This document shows positions 28,401-43,400 of a DNA stretch of 64,000 nt, in pieces (positions within the stretch are counted from its first letter, which is position 1; every line of letters starts with the position of its first letter). A program made the translations under genes and the position numbers. Location of the stretch: the NCBI RefSeq assembly GCF_041381155.1, contig NC_091138.1:31737604-31801603 (forward strand), read 5' to 3'. The notes under the pieces are model-generated. The model searched no databases and was not told the DNA's origin. It saw nothing but the letters and a program-made list of their open reading frames with translations. The DNA is from Argopecten irradians. Its lineage: Eukaryota > Mollusca > Bivalvia > Pectinida > Pectinidae.

Positions 28401-31400
28401 TGGTCATTACAGAGGTATAACAAGGTGTGGTCATTACAGAGAATACAGTATGACAAGGTGTGGTCATTACAGAGAATACAGTATAACAAGGTGTGGTCAT
28501 TACAGAGAATACAGTATAACAAGGTGTGGTCATTACAGAGAATACAGTATAACAAGGTGTGGTCATTACAGAGAATACAGTATAACAAGGTGTGGTCATT
28601 ACAGAGAATACAGTATAACAAGGTGTGGTCATTACAGAGAATACTGTGGTATAACAAGGTGTGGTGGTCATTACAGAGAATACAGTATGACAAGGTGTGG
28701 TCATTACAGAGAATGTATAACAAGGTGTGGTCATTACAGAGTATACAAGGGGTCATTACAGAGAATACGTATAACAAGGTGTGGTCATTACAGATAATAT
28801 GGTATAACAAGGTGTGGTCATTACAGAGAATACAGTATAACAAAGTGTGGTCATTACAGAGAATACGGTATAAAAAGGTGTGGTCATTACAGAGAATACG
28901 GTAAAACAAGGTGTGGTCATTACAGAGAATACGGTAAAACAAGGTGTGGTCATTACAGAGAATACGGTATAACAAGGTTGTGGTCATTACAGAGAATACA
29001 GTATAACAAGGTGTGGTCATTACAGAGAATACAGTTTAACAAGGTGTGGTCATTACAGAGAATACAGTATAAACAAGGTGTGGTCATTACAGAGAATACA
29101 GTATAACAAGGTGTGGTCATTACAGAGAATACAGTATAACAAGGTGTGGTCATTACAGAGAATACAGTATAACAAGGTGTGGTCATTACAGAGAATACGG
29201 TAAGAATACAGTATAACAAAGTGTGGTCATTACAGAGAATACAGTATAACAAGGTGTGGTCATTACAGAGAATACAGTATAACAAGGTGTGGTCATTACA
29301 GAGAATACGGTATAACAAGGTGTGGTCATTACAGAGAATACGGTAAGAATACGGTATAACAAGGTGTGGTCATTACAGAGAATACGGTATAACAATGTGT
29401 GGTCATTACAGAGAATACAGTATAACAAGGTGTGGTCATTACAGAGAATACAGTATAACAATGTGTGGTCATTACAGAGAATACAGTATAACAAAGTGTG
29501 GTCATTACAGAGAATACAGTATAACAATGTGTGGTCATTACAGAGAATACAGTATAACAAAGTGTGGTCATTACAGAGAATACAGTAAAACAAGGTGTGG
29601 TCATTACAGAGAATACAGTATAACAAAGTGTGTGGTCATTAGAGAGAATACAGTATAACAAGGTGTGGTCATTACAGAGAATACAGTATAACAATGTGTG
29701 GTCATTACAGAGAATACGGTATAACAAGGTGTGGTCATTACAGAGAATACAGTATAACAAGGTGTGGTCATTACAGAGAATACGGTATAACAAGGTGTGG
29801 TCATTACAGAGAATACAGTATAACAAGGTGTGGTCATTACAGAGAATACAGTATAACAAGGTGTGGTCATTACAGAGAATACAGTATAACAAGGTGTGGT
29901 CATTACAGAGAATACAGTATAACAAGGTGTGGTCATTACAGAGAATACGGTAAGAATACGGTAAAACAAGGTGTGGTCATTACAGAGAATACAGTATAAC
30001 AAGGTGTGGTCATTACAGAGAATACAGTATAACAAGGTGTGGTCATTACAGAGAATACGGTATAACAAGGTGTGGTCATTACAGAGAATACAGTATAACA
30101 AGGTGTGGTCATTACAGAGAATACAGTATAACAAAGTGTGGTCATTACAGAGAATACAGTATAACAAGGTGTGGTCATTACAGAGAATACAGTATAACAA
30201 GGTGTGGTCATTACAGAGAATACAGTATAACAAAGTGTGGTCATTACAGAGAATACAGTATAACAAGGTGTGGTCATTACAGAGAATACAGTATAACAAG
30301 GTGTGGTCATTACAGAGAATACAGTATAACAAGGTGTGGTCATTACAGAGAATACAGTATAACAAGGTGTGGTCATTACAGAGAATACGGTATAACAAGG
30401 TGTGGTCATTACAGAGAATACAGTATAACAAGGTGTGGTCATTACAGAGAATACAGTATAACAAGGTGTGGTCATTACAGAGAATACAGTATAACAAGGT
30501 GTGGTCATTACAGAGAATACAGTATAACAAGGTGTGGTCATTACAGAGAATACAGTATAACAAGGTGTGGTCATTACAGAGAATACGTAAGAATACAGTA
30601 TAACAAGGTGTGGTCATTACAGAGAATACAGTATAACAAGGTGTGGTCATTACAGAGAATACAGTATAACAAGGTGTGGTCATTACAGAGAATACAGTAT
30701 AACAAGGTGTGGTCATTACAGAGAATACGGTATAACAAGGTGTGGTCATTACAGAGAATACAGTATAACAAGGTGTGGTCATTACAGAGAATACAGTATA
30801 ACAAGGTGTGGTCATTACAGAGAATACAGTATAACAAGGTGTGGTCATTACAGAGAATACAGTATAACAAGGTGTGGTCATTACAGAGAATACAGTATAA
30901 CAAGGTGTGGTCATTACAGAGAATACAGTATAACAAGGTGTGGTCATTACAGAGAATACGGTAAGAATACAGTATAACAAAGTGTGGTCATTACAGAGAA
31001 TACGGTATGACAAGGTGTGGTCATTACAGAGAATACGGTATAACAAGGTGTGGTCATTACAGAGAATACAGTATAACAAGGTGTGGTCATTACAGAGAAT
31101 ACAGTATAACAAGGTGTGGTCATTACAGAGAATACAGTATAGCAAGGTGTGGTCATTACAGAGAATACGGTAAGAATACGGTATAACAAGGTGTGGTCAT
31201 TACAGAGAATATAGTATAACAAGGTGTGGTCATTACAGAGAATACGGTATGACAAGGTGTGGTCATTACAGAGAATACAGTATGACAAGGTGTGGTCATT
31301 ACAGAGAATACAGTATAACAAGGTGTGGTCATTACAGAGAATACGGTAAAACAAGGTGTGGTCATTACAGAGAATACGGTATAACAAGGTGTGGTCATTA

Positions 31401-34400
31401 CAGAGAATACGGTATCAGTTCCTGGGCTTTCTTACCTCTGGTTCATCTGCTTCAGCTGCTGTATCATGGATGTATCCCCTTGACTCTGTGATACCGAGTT
31501 GTGGACGGATACCTCAGCTTTCTGCTCCTCAGGCTGTGCCGGCTTGTCTTCAGACTTCTTCACTGGACGTGGTGGACGCTGGTCAGAACTATAAATAAAG
31601 AATGTAAGTTATTGGGGGTAAAGTAGACATCTCATGTAATATCATTCATGTAATTCTGATTATTTGACACTGAAGATAAGGCAGACAGCTTCAAATATTA
31701 ATGAAATAAAAATTTTCAAATAAATCGGAAAATATTGCTTGAATATCACGAAATAATTAACCAATACTCTATACATATTCAAACTTTGAATCTGTATTTT
31801 CAGTAAATCATCAATTTTTGTATGAAAGGTGTTAAAATTTCAATGGGTGACCAGTGGTCAATTATTAAAGTTGTTTATCAGATAACTTACCTTATCAACA
31901 AACAACTGGTAAAGCAACTGACCATTACTGGTCACTACTTCAACCTTGATTTCTGACCAATACACAGGTTGTCCATTAATGGATATATGAATTTTTAATC
32001 AATTTAAGAACGCTGCCATTTCTAACCAATTTTGACCACTTGAATAATTAATTTTAATGATGAGCCACCAGACAACATCTACATTGTATATAGATGATAT
32101 ACCTACCAGGTAAATAACAATCTACGTGTATACAATAGCCAGACATTATATACCAATTATGTCATCAATAATTCAGAGCTTCATCATGCCGTGTATCTAT
32201 AAACCCCAAGGATTACTGACGGTGTATTGTGTAGTGTTACTATATTTAGCACGGTCAAGGGAGAAGTCTAACATCATTAAGTTACTACACATCCTAACTG
32301 TTACTATAACAATTCAATTTTTTTATTACCTTGAGTTTTTCAGTTCATTGGTTTAAAACAATCATTATAACAGGTCCTTAATTACATAGACTATAATGCT
32401 CTCTAACACAGACTGGTTATTTAAACTTACAAAAAAATCTCCAAAGTGAAACCTGTCTTAGCGACCACCTCTGTATAAAGACTACCTGCTTATTAAGGCT
32501 ACTTTCTTTGGTTTCAAAATGACCATTTATAACACAATTTGACCTGTGTATAAAGACCACTTGGCTATAGAGACCACTTTTCCCTTGTCCCTTGGGTGGT
32601 CCTTATTGACAGGTTTGACCAATTACTTAAACTGTACGACTACTTGAAATTTTTGAATTGACTAATGATTTAAACTAACCATTGATGTAAAGTATCTGAC
32701 CAATAATTTAAGTTGACTTATGGTTAATTAACATTGACCATTCTGAATTTATCAGTGAATTAACTTGACAAGTAAGGTACAAACCTATCGTTGACTGATC
32801 GTGCTGAATCTCTCGCCTCCTCAGAGGAGTGACCGTCTAATTTCGCAGCCATTCTTTTTGATTTTCTTGGAGTTCTTGACCCACGATGTCTACTTGGCAT
32901 CTTGGATTCCCCTGTAATACATAACCAAATCAAAATACAGGTATAGGAGAAAGAGTGTGTACTCAATTGGCATGGAAATCACTATAAAAGATATGTTATA
33001 CTTGTAGACTTAGATATATGAATACCGTATTCCATCCAACATCCAGGGCACTTAAAAAGTTGAAAACAAAAGTTAAAAAATAGTAATTTACAGTTGAAAA
33101 TATTGATAATATTTAGTTATCAGACTCATTCGAGATCTCATTGATATAAATTAATATATACAATTTGGATGAAATCTGACAATAAATATAAGCTATCGAG
33201 CGGAAACCATGGATTTATCTGTTTTGAAGATTTTAAAGTCCTGTAACTCTCGCAAATATTTTCGGATTTTGACCATTATTGAACTCATCAGAGATCTCAC
33301 TGATATAAAGAAATATACCAATTTGGTTGAAATCTGACAATAAATTCTTAAGTTATCACAAGGAAACCATTTCCCGGACGTTGGCGCCGACGCCGACATA
33401 GTGATACCTAAGAGTCATCCTTGCATTGCAAGCGATACAAAAAATGTGACATGTGAATGTGTACATGTAAACATCTGAATTTGTACAAGTAAACATCTGA
33501 ATTTGTACATGTAAGCATCTGTATGTGTACATGTAAACATCTGAATTTGTACATGTAAACATCTAAATGTGTACACATAAACATCTGAATTTGTACATGT
33601 AAACATCTGAATTTGTACACGTAAGCATCTGTATGTGTACATGTAAACATCTGAATTTGTACATGCAAACATCTGAATTTGTACACATAAACATCTGAAG
33701 CTGTACACATAAACATCTGAATTTGTACACATAAACATCTGAATTTGTACACATAAACATCTGAATGTGTACATGTAAACATCTGAATTCGAAGATGTTG
33801 TACATCTGAATTTGTACAAGTAAACATCTGAGTTTGTACCCAGAGTAGACACAGATAGAGATATACATATAACTCTCAACATACCTATAATACATCCATT
33901 CCACATACCTAGCATTCAACATATACAAATATAGACAAAACACCTTTACACCTGTCTGTTGTACCTGTCATACCTGTGCATTTGTTAATCAACACACCTG
34001 TCAAAGGCACATTGTGCTACACCTGTACAAATATCTAAACGCCATATATTTATATATTACAGGTGCACAATATCCTAATTTAACAACAATATATTTGGTG
34101 TAATATGATGTATAGATTTGAATACCTGTACAATACCTGAACCTATTTTCATTAATTCACCTACATATCTGGATTTCACCTGTGTTGTAGACCATTGATT
34201 CCTTTCGCTTTCCCCATGGTGCTATTGCTGTAAGACAGGCAGTTGGTCTGGCGTCCTAATTATACCATACATACTGGTAAAGTGTGCGATATTGATTATG
34301 GTGATCAATTACAATAAACTAGATGTAGACTACTAGAATGCATCACGGAAAATTCCAGCTATTTCAGCTTAAATGAAGGGTATTAAAGAAGTAAGGATTT

Positions 34401-37400
34401 TAGGACCTAGCATAAACCCATATATAAATCCTATTTTCATAATATACATGCGCAGGTTTACAGAAAATTGCAAACATTTAGCTAAAATGACGGAAACTAA
34501 TTCCTCATAGAAGCTAAAGACTAAGGACTAAATACAAACCCATATTTGACCCGCCCTGTCTTTTCATCTCTGATACATTCAGATTTCCGGTCCATGAAAG
34601 TATTCAGTTGAACCGAGACATGATCGTCTGAATAGACACATCCATATCGACTACACAACTTCTTTAGGTAGGTGCCATTCAAATTAATTAAACCCCTCGT
34701 ATTGACCGCTGATATTACCGTCAATATATTTACATATGTATATCATTTTACACACAGTTATGCTAATGGAGTTCATGTATATATATTGATACATGTACCT
34801 ACTCCTGTATTTGCCAAAATAAGCACCCTGATCCCTATTTTTAATTTTAACTTCATTGTCATTAAAGTTTAAAGATTTGCTTTGTGAAAGCAGCAAGAAC
34901 TAAAACAAGTATTGATATGAATGTGTGAAGCAAGCAAACAATGCAGGCGTCAGGCTAAAATCTCATTTGAATGAGAAGATTTAGAAAGATCTTTATTCTT
35001 AATATGCTTGATCACTTTCAATATTTACCATAATCTGTAAGTATCACACAACCTTTTTCTTCCAGACCTTACATTTTATAAAAATACTGTAAACTGTTAT
35101 TTCTAGGTGACTCATTTTTCGTGTTTTTGTGCCTAACGACCTGTAAACAAAAATTTTATTTGGAGATTCAAACTCGATTGGTTCTATTGTACCTATATCT
35201 AAAAACTCTTCAGCGCGATTTAATTTTTGCGATTTGTAAATAATCACTCGCAAAAATTTAATTGCATACAGAAATGACTAAATTTAGTGTAATAAATGCC
35301 CCATTATAAACCTACATTTTTACATGCTGCCATTTATTATGTTTAATATTGTAACTTTAAATTAATTGATTGCAGTTGTAGGACTAACAATGATAGGCTT
35401 TGACTAACACAACAAACTTTCCTCAATAAGTATTTACTGATGCATGACAGCTTTGTCAGTATTCTTTACTTTGCTTATACTATTATTACTTTTTCACAAA
35501 AAGTTAGGTCAATTTGAAAAATGAAAATCTGAGATCAAATATTCAGGTTGTCTTAACACTTTCCTTGTGCATGTTTTGATGTCCATTGTATTTAAAAGCT
35601 AGGTAGCCCAAATTAAAGATCTGCATGGATCTGAACGCTACCGATAAGGTTCAAATCAGTCAAATTATTCTAATGTGTCCATAGCAAATGGGAATTAATG
35701 ATTACATTTAGTAATTACATGTGTACAACTTTACATTTTGAAACTAGAGAGTTTACACTTACCAGGTGAACTGTTAAAACTCTTCCAAAGAGGAGAAACA
35801 AACGCGACATGTCTCTTCTCTTTAAGTCTTTGTTGTTCTTTGTGACTAATATTATTTTCCCATGCCTTCTGGTTTGTGTTAAGTTTTGGCAAAGTCACGA
35901 TATTTGTGTTTGGTGCTGAAATAAAGTCAGCGTTTTTTGTACCGTTCACATTCCTGTTACTATTCCCTATTCCCACACCAGTTTTCTGTCCCAGTGTGGG
36001 ACGTGTCACAATTGGCAAACGTCCCTCCACCAAGTCAAGAAGTTCTGTATTAATAGTTAGCTTTACATGTTTATTAGTGACATTTTTAGTGTTGCCATGG
36101 AGATCAAACTGTAACCCAGAATTATAACTATTGTCAGGTTTCCGGGATGTATTGATGTTTGATCTCAGATTCGGAGGTCCGCCATTTCTACGGATCCTTT
36201 GTAGAGCTAAACGCTCTTCGTTTCCATTCCAGGTCCTCCTCTTCTGCAGGGGAACGCCTGGGCCCCAAGATTTCACCTCAAACACTGGAAGGGTTTGGGA
36301 TTGCCTTCTAGCCTCAGAGTTATGACTTTTTCTCTCCTCCATTATGTATATTTCCTAATCTTATTTTCCTATTACTATACATGAGATCAGGCATGTTTCG
36401 ATTTTTCCATTTTACACACAAGAGTAGCTAAAATGCTTCCATCACTTTTCAATTTCCTTTTTTTTGTATCAGAGCAATAAAAATACTTCCATTATTACAA
36501 TACATTGTGTCTTCCTCAACTTTTTATACATAAATGACTACACACTATACCATTTCTGATATTTTTTCATGTAGATCACAATTTTTTTTCCAAACCATCA
36601 TCTGAGTTTAGTTTTTGTCCATAAATAAGTCACACTGGATTATAAGCTGAATTCCCAATTTTCAGGGGAAAACAAGTAGTGGCAGCTTATAATTTAGAAA
36701 ATATGGAACTATACATGGATTCAGGCATTTTTAACTTCCATTTTCTACACAAGTGTAGTAAAATGCTTCCATTAGCATGTCACAGGGTTTTGTTTTTCTT
36801 CCACTTTCCTTTTTGTTTAAACTATGACCATCTTCAATTGTTTTCCTATGTCGTCTACCATTACCAAACAATATCAATTGTATTATATTACACACTATAA
36901 TGCACACTGGGTACTAACTCCAATAACTAAATAGCACTGATGGGATATGACTCTCAGATTTAATAGTCATAACACGTAGAATTAAATTGAATTCCATTTA
37001 GTTCTCCTTCATCATAAATCGATCTGAGTTAGACAAAATTAGGCAGTCACCTACAGAATGCAAGTCTCTCACACTTTGGAACACTACACTTGTACAGGGA
37101 AACTATTCATGGTGAACAAATAGGTTCACCACAGTGAAAGAGCATAGAGTCATGAATGGAAGCATGTGTCATCATAATAATTAAATACACCACCGACAGA
37201 AATTAATTATCAAGAGAAATATTCAAATATTGATGAGAAAACCTCAGTCAAAAGATAAATGTGTTTAGTTGTTGGTTGGTAAATATCGGTCATGATCATG
37301 GTATGATTGCACCAAAGCGTTTTTACACTCTCTTAAATTTATTTCCATATCAAAATGAGTGTATTTCCATAATGGAATGTGTCTATGAAAGATTACCTGT

Positions 37401-40400
37401 ATGAATTTTAATATCATTATATAGGAATTTATTATGAATGAGCTGTGAGTTGATTGTGTTTGGCGAGTTTCCTCAACACACGCCATACCTATCTACAGTT
37501 ATCTATAACTTAATCTAATCCCATTGTTGGCACCCGGGGAACATCACTGAATGGGGATCAGTGTCGACCAATCACCTGAGACTACACACAATCACCTGCA
37601 CGCCTGCTGATCTAGATCTAATCACGCGAGACTCAGTGGATCAGATCAAGGTTATATGATATACCATTAAATTCCACCAACTTTCTAAATTTTTAATAGT
37701 CTGAAGTAAATGCTCTAGCCATTTTCAATTTGTAGAAGTCCAAAGCTTTAATTATATGTTCTGGAGGGTATGTTTTATGATACACTCAATGCTTTTAAAT
37801 TTTCATTGGTATAAGAATGTGATATATATACCAAAGGTAACACAGGTGACAGGTGTACCACAGGTAACGTATATACAACATGTAACCGGTATACCACAGG
37901 TAACAGATGTACCACAGGTAACAGGTATACCACAGGTAACAGGTGTACCACAGGTAACAGGTGTACCACAGGTAACAGATGTACCACAGGTAACAGGTAT
38001 ACCACAGGTAACAGGTGTACCACAGGTAACAGGTGTACCACAGGTAACAGGTGTACCACAAGTAACAGTTGTACCACAGGTAACAGGTGTACCACAGGTA
38101 ACAGGTGTACCACAGGTAACAGGTATACCACAGGTAACAGGTGTACCACAGGTAACAGGTGTACCAAAGGTAACAGGTGTACCAAAGGTAACAGGTGTAC
38201 CACAGGTAACCGGTGTACCACAGGTATACCACAGGTAACAGGTGTACCATAGGTATACCACAGGTAACAGGTGTACCATAGGTATACCACAGGTAACAGG
38301 TGTACCACAGGTATACCACATGTAACCGGTATACCACAGGTAACAGGTGTACCACAGGTAACAGGTATACCACAGGTAACAGGTGTACCACAGGTAACAG
38401 GTATACAACAAGTAACAAGTGTACCACAGGTAACAGGTGTACCACAGGTAACAGGTGTACCACAGGTAACAGGTGTACCACAGGTAACAGGTGTACCACA
38501 GGTAACAGGTATACCACAGGTAAAAGGTATACCACAGGTAACAAGTGTACCACAGGTAACAGGTGTACCACGGGTATACCACAGGTAACAGGTGTACAAC
38601 AGGTATACCACAGATAACAGGTATACCACAGGTATCAGGTGTACCACAGGAATACCACAGGTAACAGGTATACCACAGGTACCAGGTGTACCACAGGTAT
38701 ACCACAGATAACAGGTATACCACAGGTAACAGGTGTACCACAGGTAACAGGTATACCACAGGTACCAGGTGTACAACAGGTAACCTATATACCACAGGTA
38801 ACAGGTATACCACTGGTAATAGGTATACCAAAGATAACAGGTATACCACAGGTAACAGGTATACCACAGGTAAAAGGTGTACCACAGGTTTACCACAGGT
38901 AACAGGTGTACAACAGGTATACCACAGATAACAGGTATACCAAAGGTACCAGGTGTACCACAGGTAACAGGAATACCACAGGTTACAGGTATACCACAGG
39001 TAACAGGTATACCACAGGTAACAGGTATACCACAGGTAACAGGTGTACAACGGGTAATAGGTGTACAACAGGTAACAGGTGTACCACAGGTAACAGGTAT
39101 ACCACAGGTAACAGGTATACCACAGGTAACAGGTGTACCACAGGTAACAGGTATACCACAGGTAACAGGTATACCACAGGTAACAGGTGTACCACAGGTT
39201 ACAGGTATACCACAGGTAACAGGTGTACCACAGGTACCACAGGTATCAGGTATACCACAGGTAATAGGTGTACCACAGGTTACAGGTATACCACAGGTAA
39301 CAGGTATACCACAGGTAACAGGTGTACCACAGGTAACAGGTATACTACCGGTAACAGGTGTACAACAGGTAATAGTTGTACAACAGGTAACAGGTGTACC
39401 ACAGGTAACAGGTATACTACCGGTAACAGGTGTACCACAGGTAACCGGTATACCACAGGTAACAGGTATACCACAGGTAACAGGTGTACCACAGGTTACA
39501 GGTATACCACAGGTACCAGGTATACCACAGGTGACAGGTGTACAACAGGTAATAGGTGTACCACAGGTACCAGGTATACCACAGGTAACTGGTGTACAAC
39601 AGGTAATAGGTGTACCACAGGTTACAGGTATACCACAGGTAACAGGTATACCACAGGTAACAGGTGTACAACAGGTAATAGGTGTACCACAGGTAACAGG
39701 TATACCACAGGTAACAGGTGTACCACAGGTAACAGGTGTACCACAGGTAACAGGTATACCACAGGTAACAGGTGTACAACAGGTAATAGGTGTACAACAG
39801 GTAACAGGTGTACCACAGGTACCAGGTATACCACAGGTACCAGGTATACCTCAGGTAACAGGTGTACAACAGGTATACCACAGATAACAGGTGTACCACA
39901 GATAACAGGTATACCACAGGTAACAGGTATACCACAGGTACCAGGTGTACCACAGGTAACAGGTGTACCACAGGTAACAGGTGTACCACAGGTAACAGGT
40001 GTACCACAAATAACAGGTATACCACAGGTAACAGGTGTACCACAGGTAACAGGTGTACCACAGGTAACAGGTGTACCACAGGTAACAGGTGTACCACAGG
40101 TAACAGGTATACCACAGGTAACAGGTATACCACAGATAACAGGTATACCACAGGTAACAGGTGTACCACAGGTAACGTATATACCACAGGTAACAGGTAT
40201 GCCACAGGTACCAGGTGTACCACAGGTAACGTATATACCACAGGTAATGTATATACCACAGGTAACAAATATACCACAGGTAACAGGTATACCACAGGTA
40301 CCAGGTGTACCACAGGTACCAGGTATACCTCAGGTAAAAGGTGTACCACATGTTTACCACAGGTAACAGGTGTACAACAGGTATACCACAGATAACAGGT

Positions 40401-43400
40401 GTGTACCACAGGTAACAGGTGTACCACAGGTAACAGGTGTACCACAGGTAACAGGTGTACCACAGGTAACAGGTGTACCACAGGTAACAGGTGTACCACA
40501 GGTAACAGGTGTACCACAGGTAACAGGTATACCACAGGTAACAGGTGTACCACAGGTAACAGGTATACCACAGGTAACAGGTGTACCACAGGTACCAGGT
40601 GTACCACAGGTAACAGGTGTACCACAGGTAACAGGTATACCACAGGTAACAGGTATACCACAGATAACAGGTATACCACAGGTAACAGGTGTACCACAGG
40701 TAACGTATATACCACAGGTAACAGGTATGCCACAGGTACCAGGTGTACCACAGGTAACGTATATACCACAGGTAATGTATATACCACAGGTAACAAGTAT
40801 ACCACAGGTAACAGGTGTACCACAGGTAACAGGTATACCACAGGTAACGTATATACCACAGGTTACAGGTATACCACAGGTAACAGGTATACCACAAATA
40901 ACAGCTGTACCACAGGTAACAGGTATACCACAGGTAACAGGTGTTCCACAGGTAACAGGTATACCACATGTAACAGGTGTACTACAGGTACCAGGTATAC
41001 CACAGGTAATAGGTGTTCAACAGGTAACAGGTGTACCACAGGTAACAGGTGTACCACGGGTAATAGGTGTACATTATTAATTATTTTACATAATAACTAG
41101 CACTGAATACAATGCATATGGGGAACCATTACAAATGTCCCCCAATGCAAGCGACCCTGCAGTTGTAGCATTGCATTCAATTAACCTTATAACCCATTTG
41201 TACCAATTTTCATCTTTTTCGAACATCTTAATTTTGGCCAATCAGAGCCTTTAATCTTTTTCAAAAACATCGGACGTGATATAATAATAATAAGAAGAAT
41301 TTGAGCAAAACCATTAAGAAGCCCTATTCATTTTGAGGACATATAAAACAAAATATCTTCTTATCCCCTATCATGTTCTCTTTGAACATATAAAATCCAA
41401 AACTATATTCATATGTATCAAAATAGTTGCATAATATTGACCTATTATGAAAAAATTCATGTCAAACCTACCTCTATTGTCTTCATCTGCTTCAGATCCA
41501 GATCGATCAGACGTCACAGACGGTCTTCGTAAATCTTTGTTTTTATCCTTTTCAGCATAGTTCATAGTGCGTGTTTCACTTCTGACCTTGACTTCTTTGG
41601 GTCGACTCACAGCTGTATTCTCATTGGAGGAGTTCGACGATTCACTCTGTGGACGTCTCTCTTCATTGGATGATAGCCGAGAGAAGGCGGGAGGTTTTTT
41701 ATAGTCCTCTGTTGGTGTAATGGGTTCAATAGACCCGGAGTGTTTCTTGGCATTTTCTGCCCGTGACCGTGGTGATAGTGTTGGCTTCAGTAAAATCCCT
41801 CCTGTATTCTCGTCATGTCTTACTTTAGGTGATGTAGGGGTTGGAGATGTTTTGGAGACGGGACTAGTGTTACGATTTCTAGACACTGGAGATGTAGGAG
41901 GTTTGCTAGCAGCAGTAGAAGCATTAGTCTTTGAGCTAGACGAGGACTTGGACGAAGGATCACGACAGTTTATTACGGCACCATAATCAAACACTTGATT
42001 TCCACAGCCTTTATCTACTGCACCGTCATACATTAACTCTCCTCCAATGAATACTCGTGTATCCTTAATCCCTACCTCCAGGTCCTACAGAGATAAAAAC
42101 GAATATTGAAAACAGAAAATAATCTGAATTTATTCGACTGATTAGCTCCAGAAGAAAAACCATGAAAGGAACTAATTTCATTGTTATGATAATGTTAAAG
42201 CATGTGAGAATTAAAACGGCTCGTAAAAGACAAAATCTGACACCTAAATCACTTCATCACTGCAACCTAGAGGTGGAAGGCTAGTGACAGAATATCTGAC
42301 AAAATCATTTACAACAGCATATTTTATAAGTCAGATTGCTAATCACCTTAACCACTAAGCCTCACAATGAGATTCAACTAACCAATTATATAATGATACA
42401 ATCAAATACAACAGCATTACTGTCAATATGAATTTATCACGAACCGTGACCATACTTACATTGATGCTCTTGTTGAAATTCCAGATTTTCATTTTAGAGA
42501 TTTCTAGTGGTTTGCCCCTGAAGGTGTGAGGAAGTACTATACACAGTTCCACAGGGTGTCCATGTCTGTACTTACAAACCCACATGTTCCTCTCCTTACT
42601 CGTCTACAACATTAATAACAAGTTAATAAGTGACAACCAATCAAATGGCACATTAATAACAAGTTAATTAGTGACAACCAATCAAATGGCATATTGTTTT
42701 TAATCTACTTATTCGCAGAGGTTTATTTTCGCAAATTATCTTAAGTTTGCAGCCTTTGAAAGCGTCATTTAGACGACAGGCTATAAAATGTAAAACCATG
42801 ATTTTGATCAATTTTACAGGGTATTAAACTTCATGAATTCGGACGAACCTGAGAATTTAGCAAAATTAAAATGCTCACAAATATTAGAAACTCTACAGTA
42901 TCTATTGATCACAGTAATCCTGATTCCTGATCTTCACTGACCTTGTATTTGCCATTGAAGAGCACACTAAGTGGAGACTGCTGATCCTGGGCCCCGTGAG
43001 TGGATATGTTGTCGGGAAACACAGGCACGAGATGACCATCTACATCGAAGAACTGGATTTCTGTGAGCCCCATTAGTGCTGGGTGGCCCCAGTTAGATGT
43101 GATCTCGATGTTCACCTCCACACCCTCATCTACCATCCTGTTGGGCGATTTCTGTAAGACAGGCATTTAAATCGAACTATTGTAACAGGTGTTTTATATT
43201 TACACTGTAAATGTACTTTGCAAATGCAAACCACTGTAAATTATGATTTATCAACACAGATATAAATTAGAGTTATGACTCACAGAATCAATACCAGAAA
43301 TACCCTTTTACAAAATTAAGCACTGTACATGAATAAGAGCTTCAAAAACAGCGGGGAAAGCACTAAAATAAAACTACCGCTAAAATAAGTATGTTTACAG

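Noticed and set aside
25475-31145. Very long open frames on both strands (up to about 510 codons) with YNKVWSLQRIQ or TVFSVMTTPCY repeats
   Set aside because: They result from a 33-bp repeat whose unit lacks stops in several frames; all frames are open at once, there is no start context, and the region is a KATNIP intron.
25478-31412. CRISPR-like array of regular repeats
   Set aside because: Units are head-to-tail without unique spacers and the surrounding genes are eukaryotic; it is a minisatellite.
34521-34724. Minus-strand 67-codon frame as an extra KATNIP exon
   Set aside because: No acceptor or donor fits the phase between exon 17 and exon 18, which already join cleanly; no known similarity.
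37756-41100. Long VTGVPQ, TGNRCT, LPVVHL and WYTCYL frames
   Set aside because: An 18-bp non-coding minisatellite with a period divisible by three gives open frames on both strands; no protein family or splice structure supports them.
42240-42372. Possible SINE fragment (minus strand: GAGGCTTAGTGGTTAAGGTG)
   Set aside because: Only an A-box-like motif is recognisable; the B-box and tail are absent, so support is too weak for a feature.
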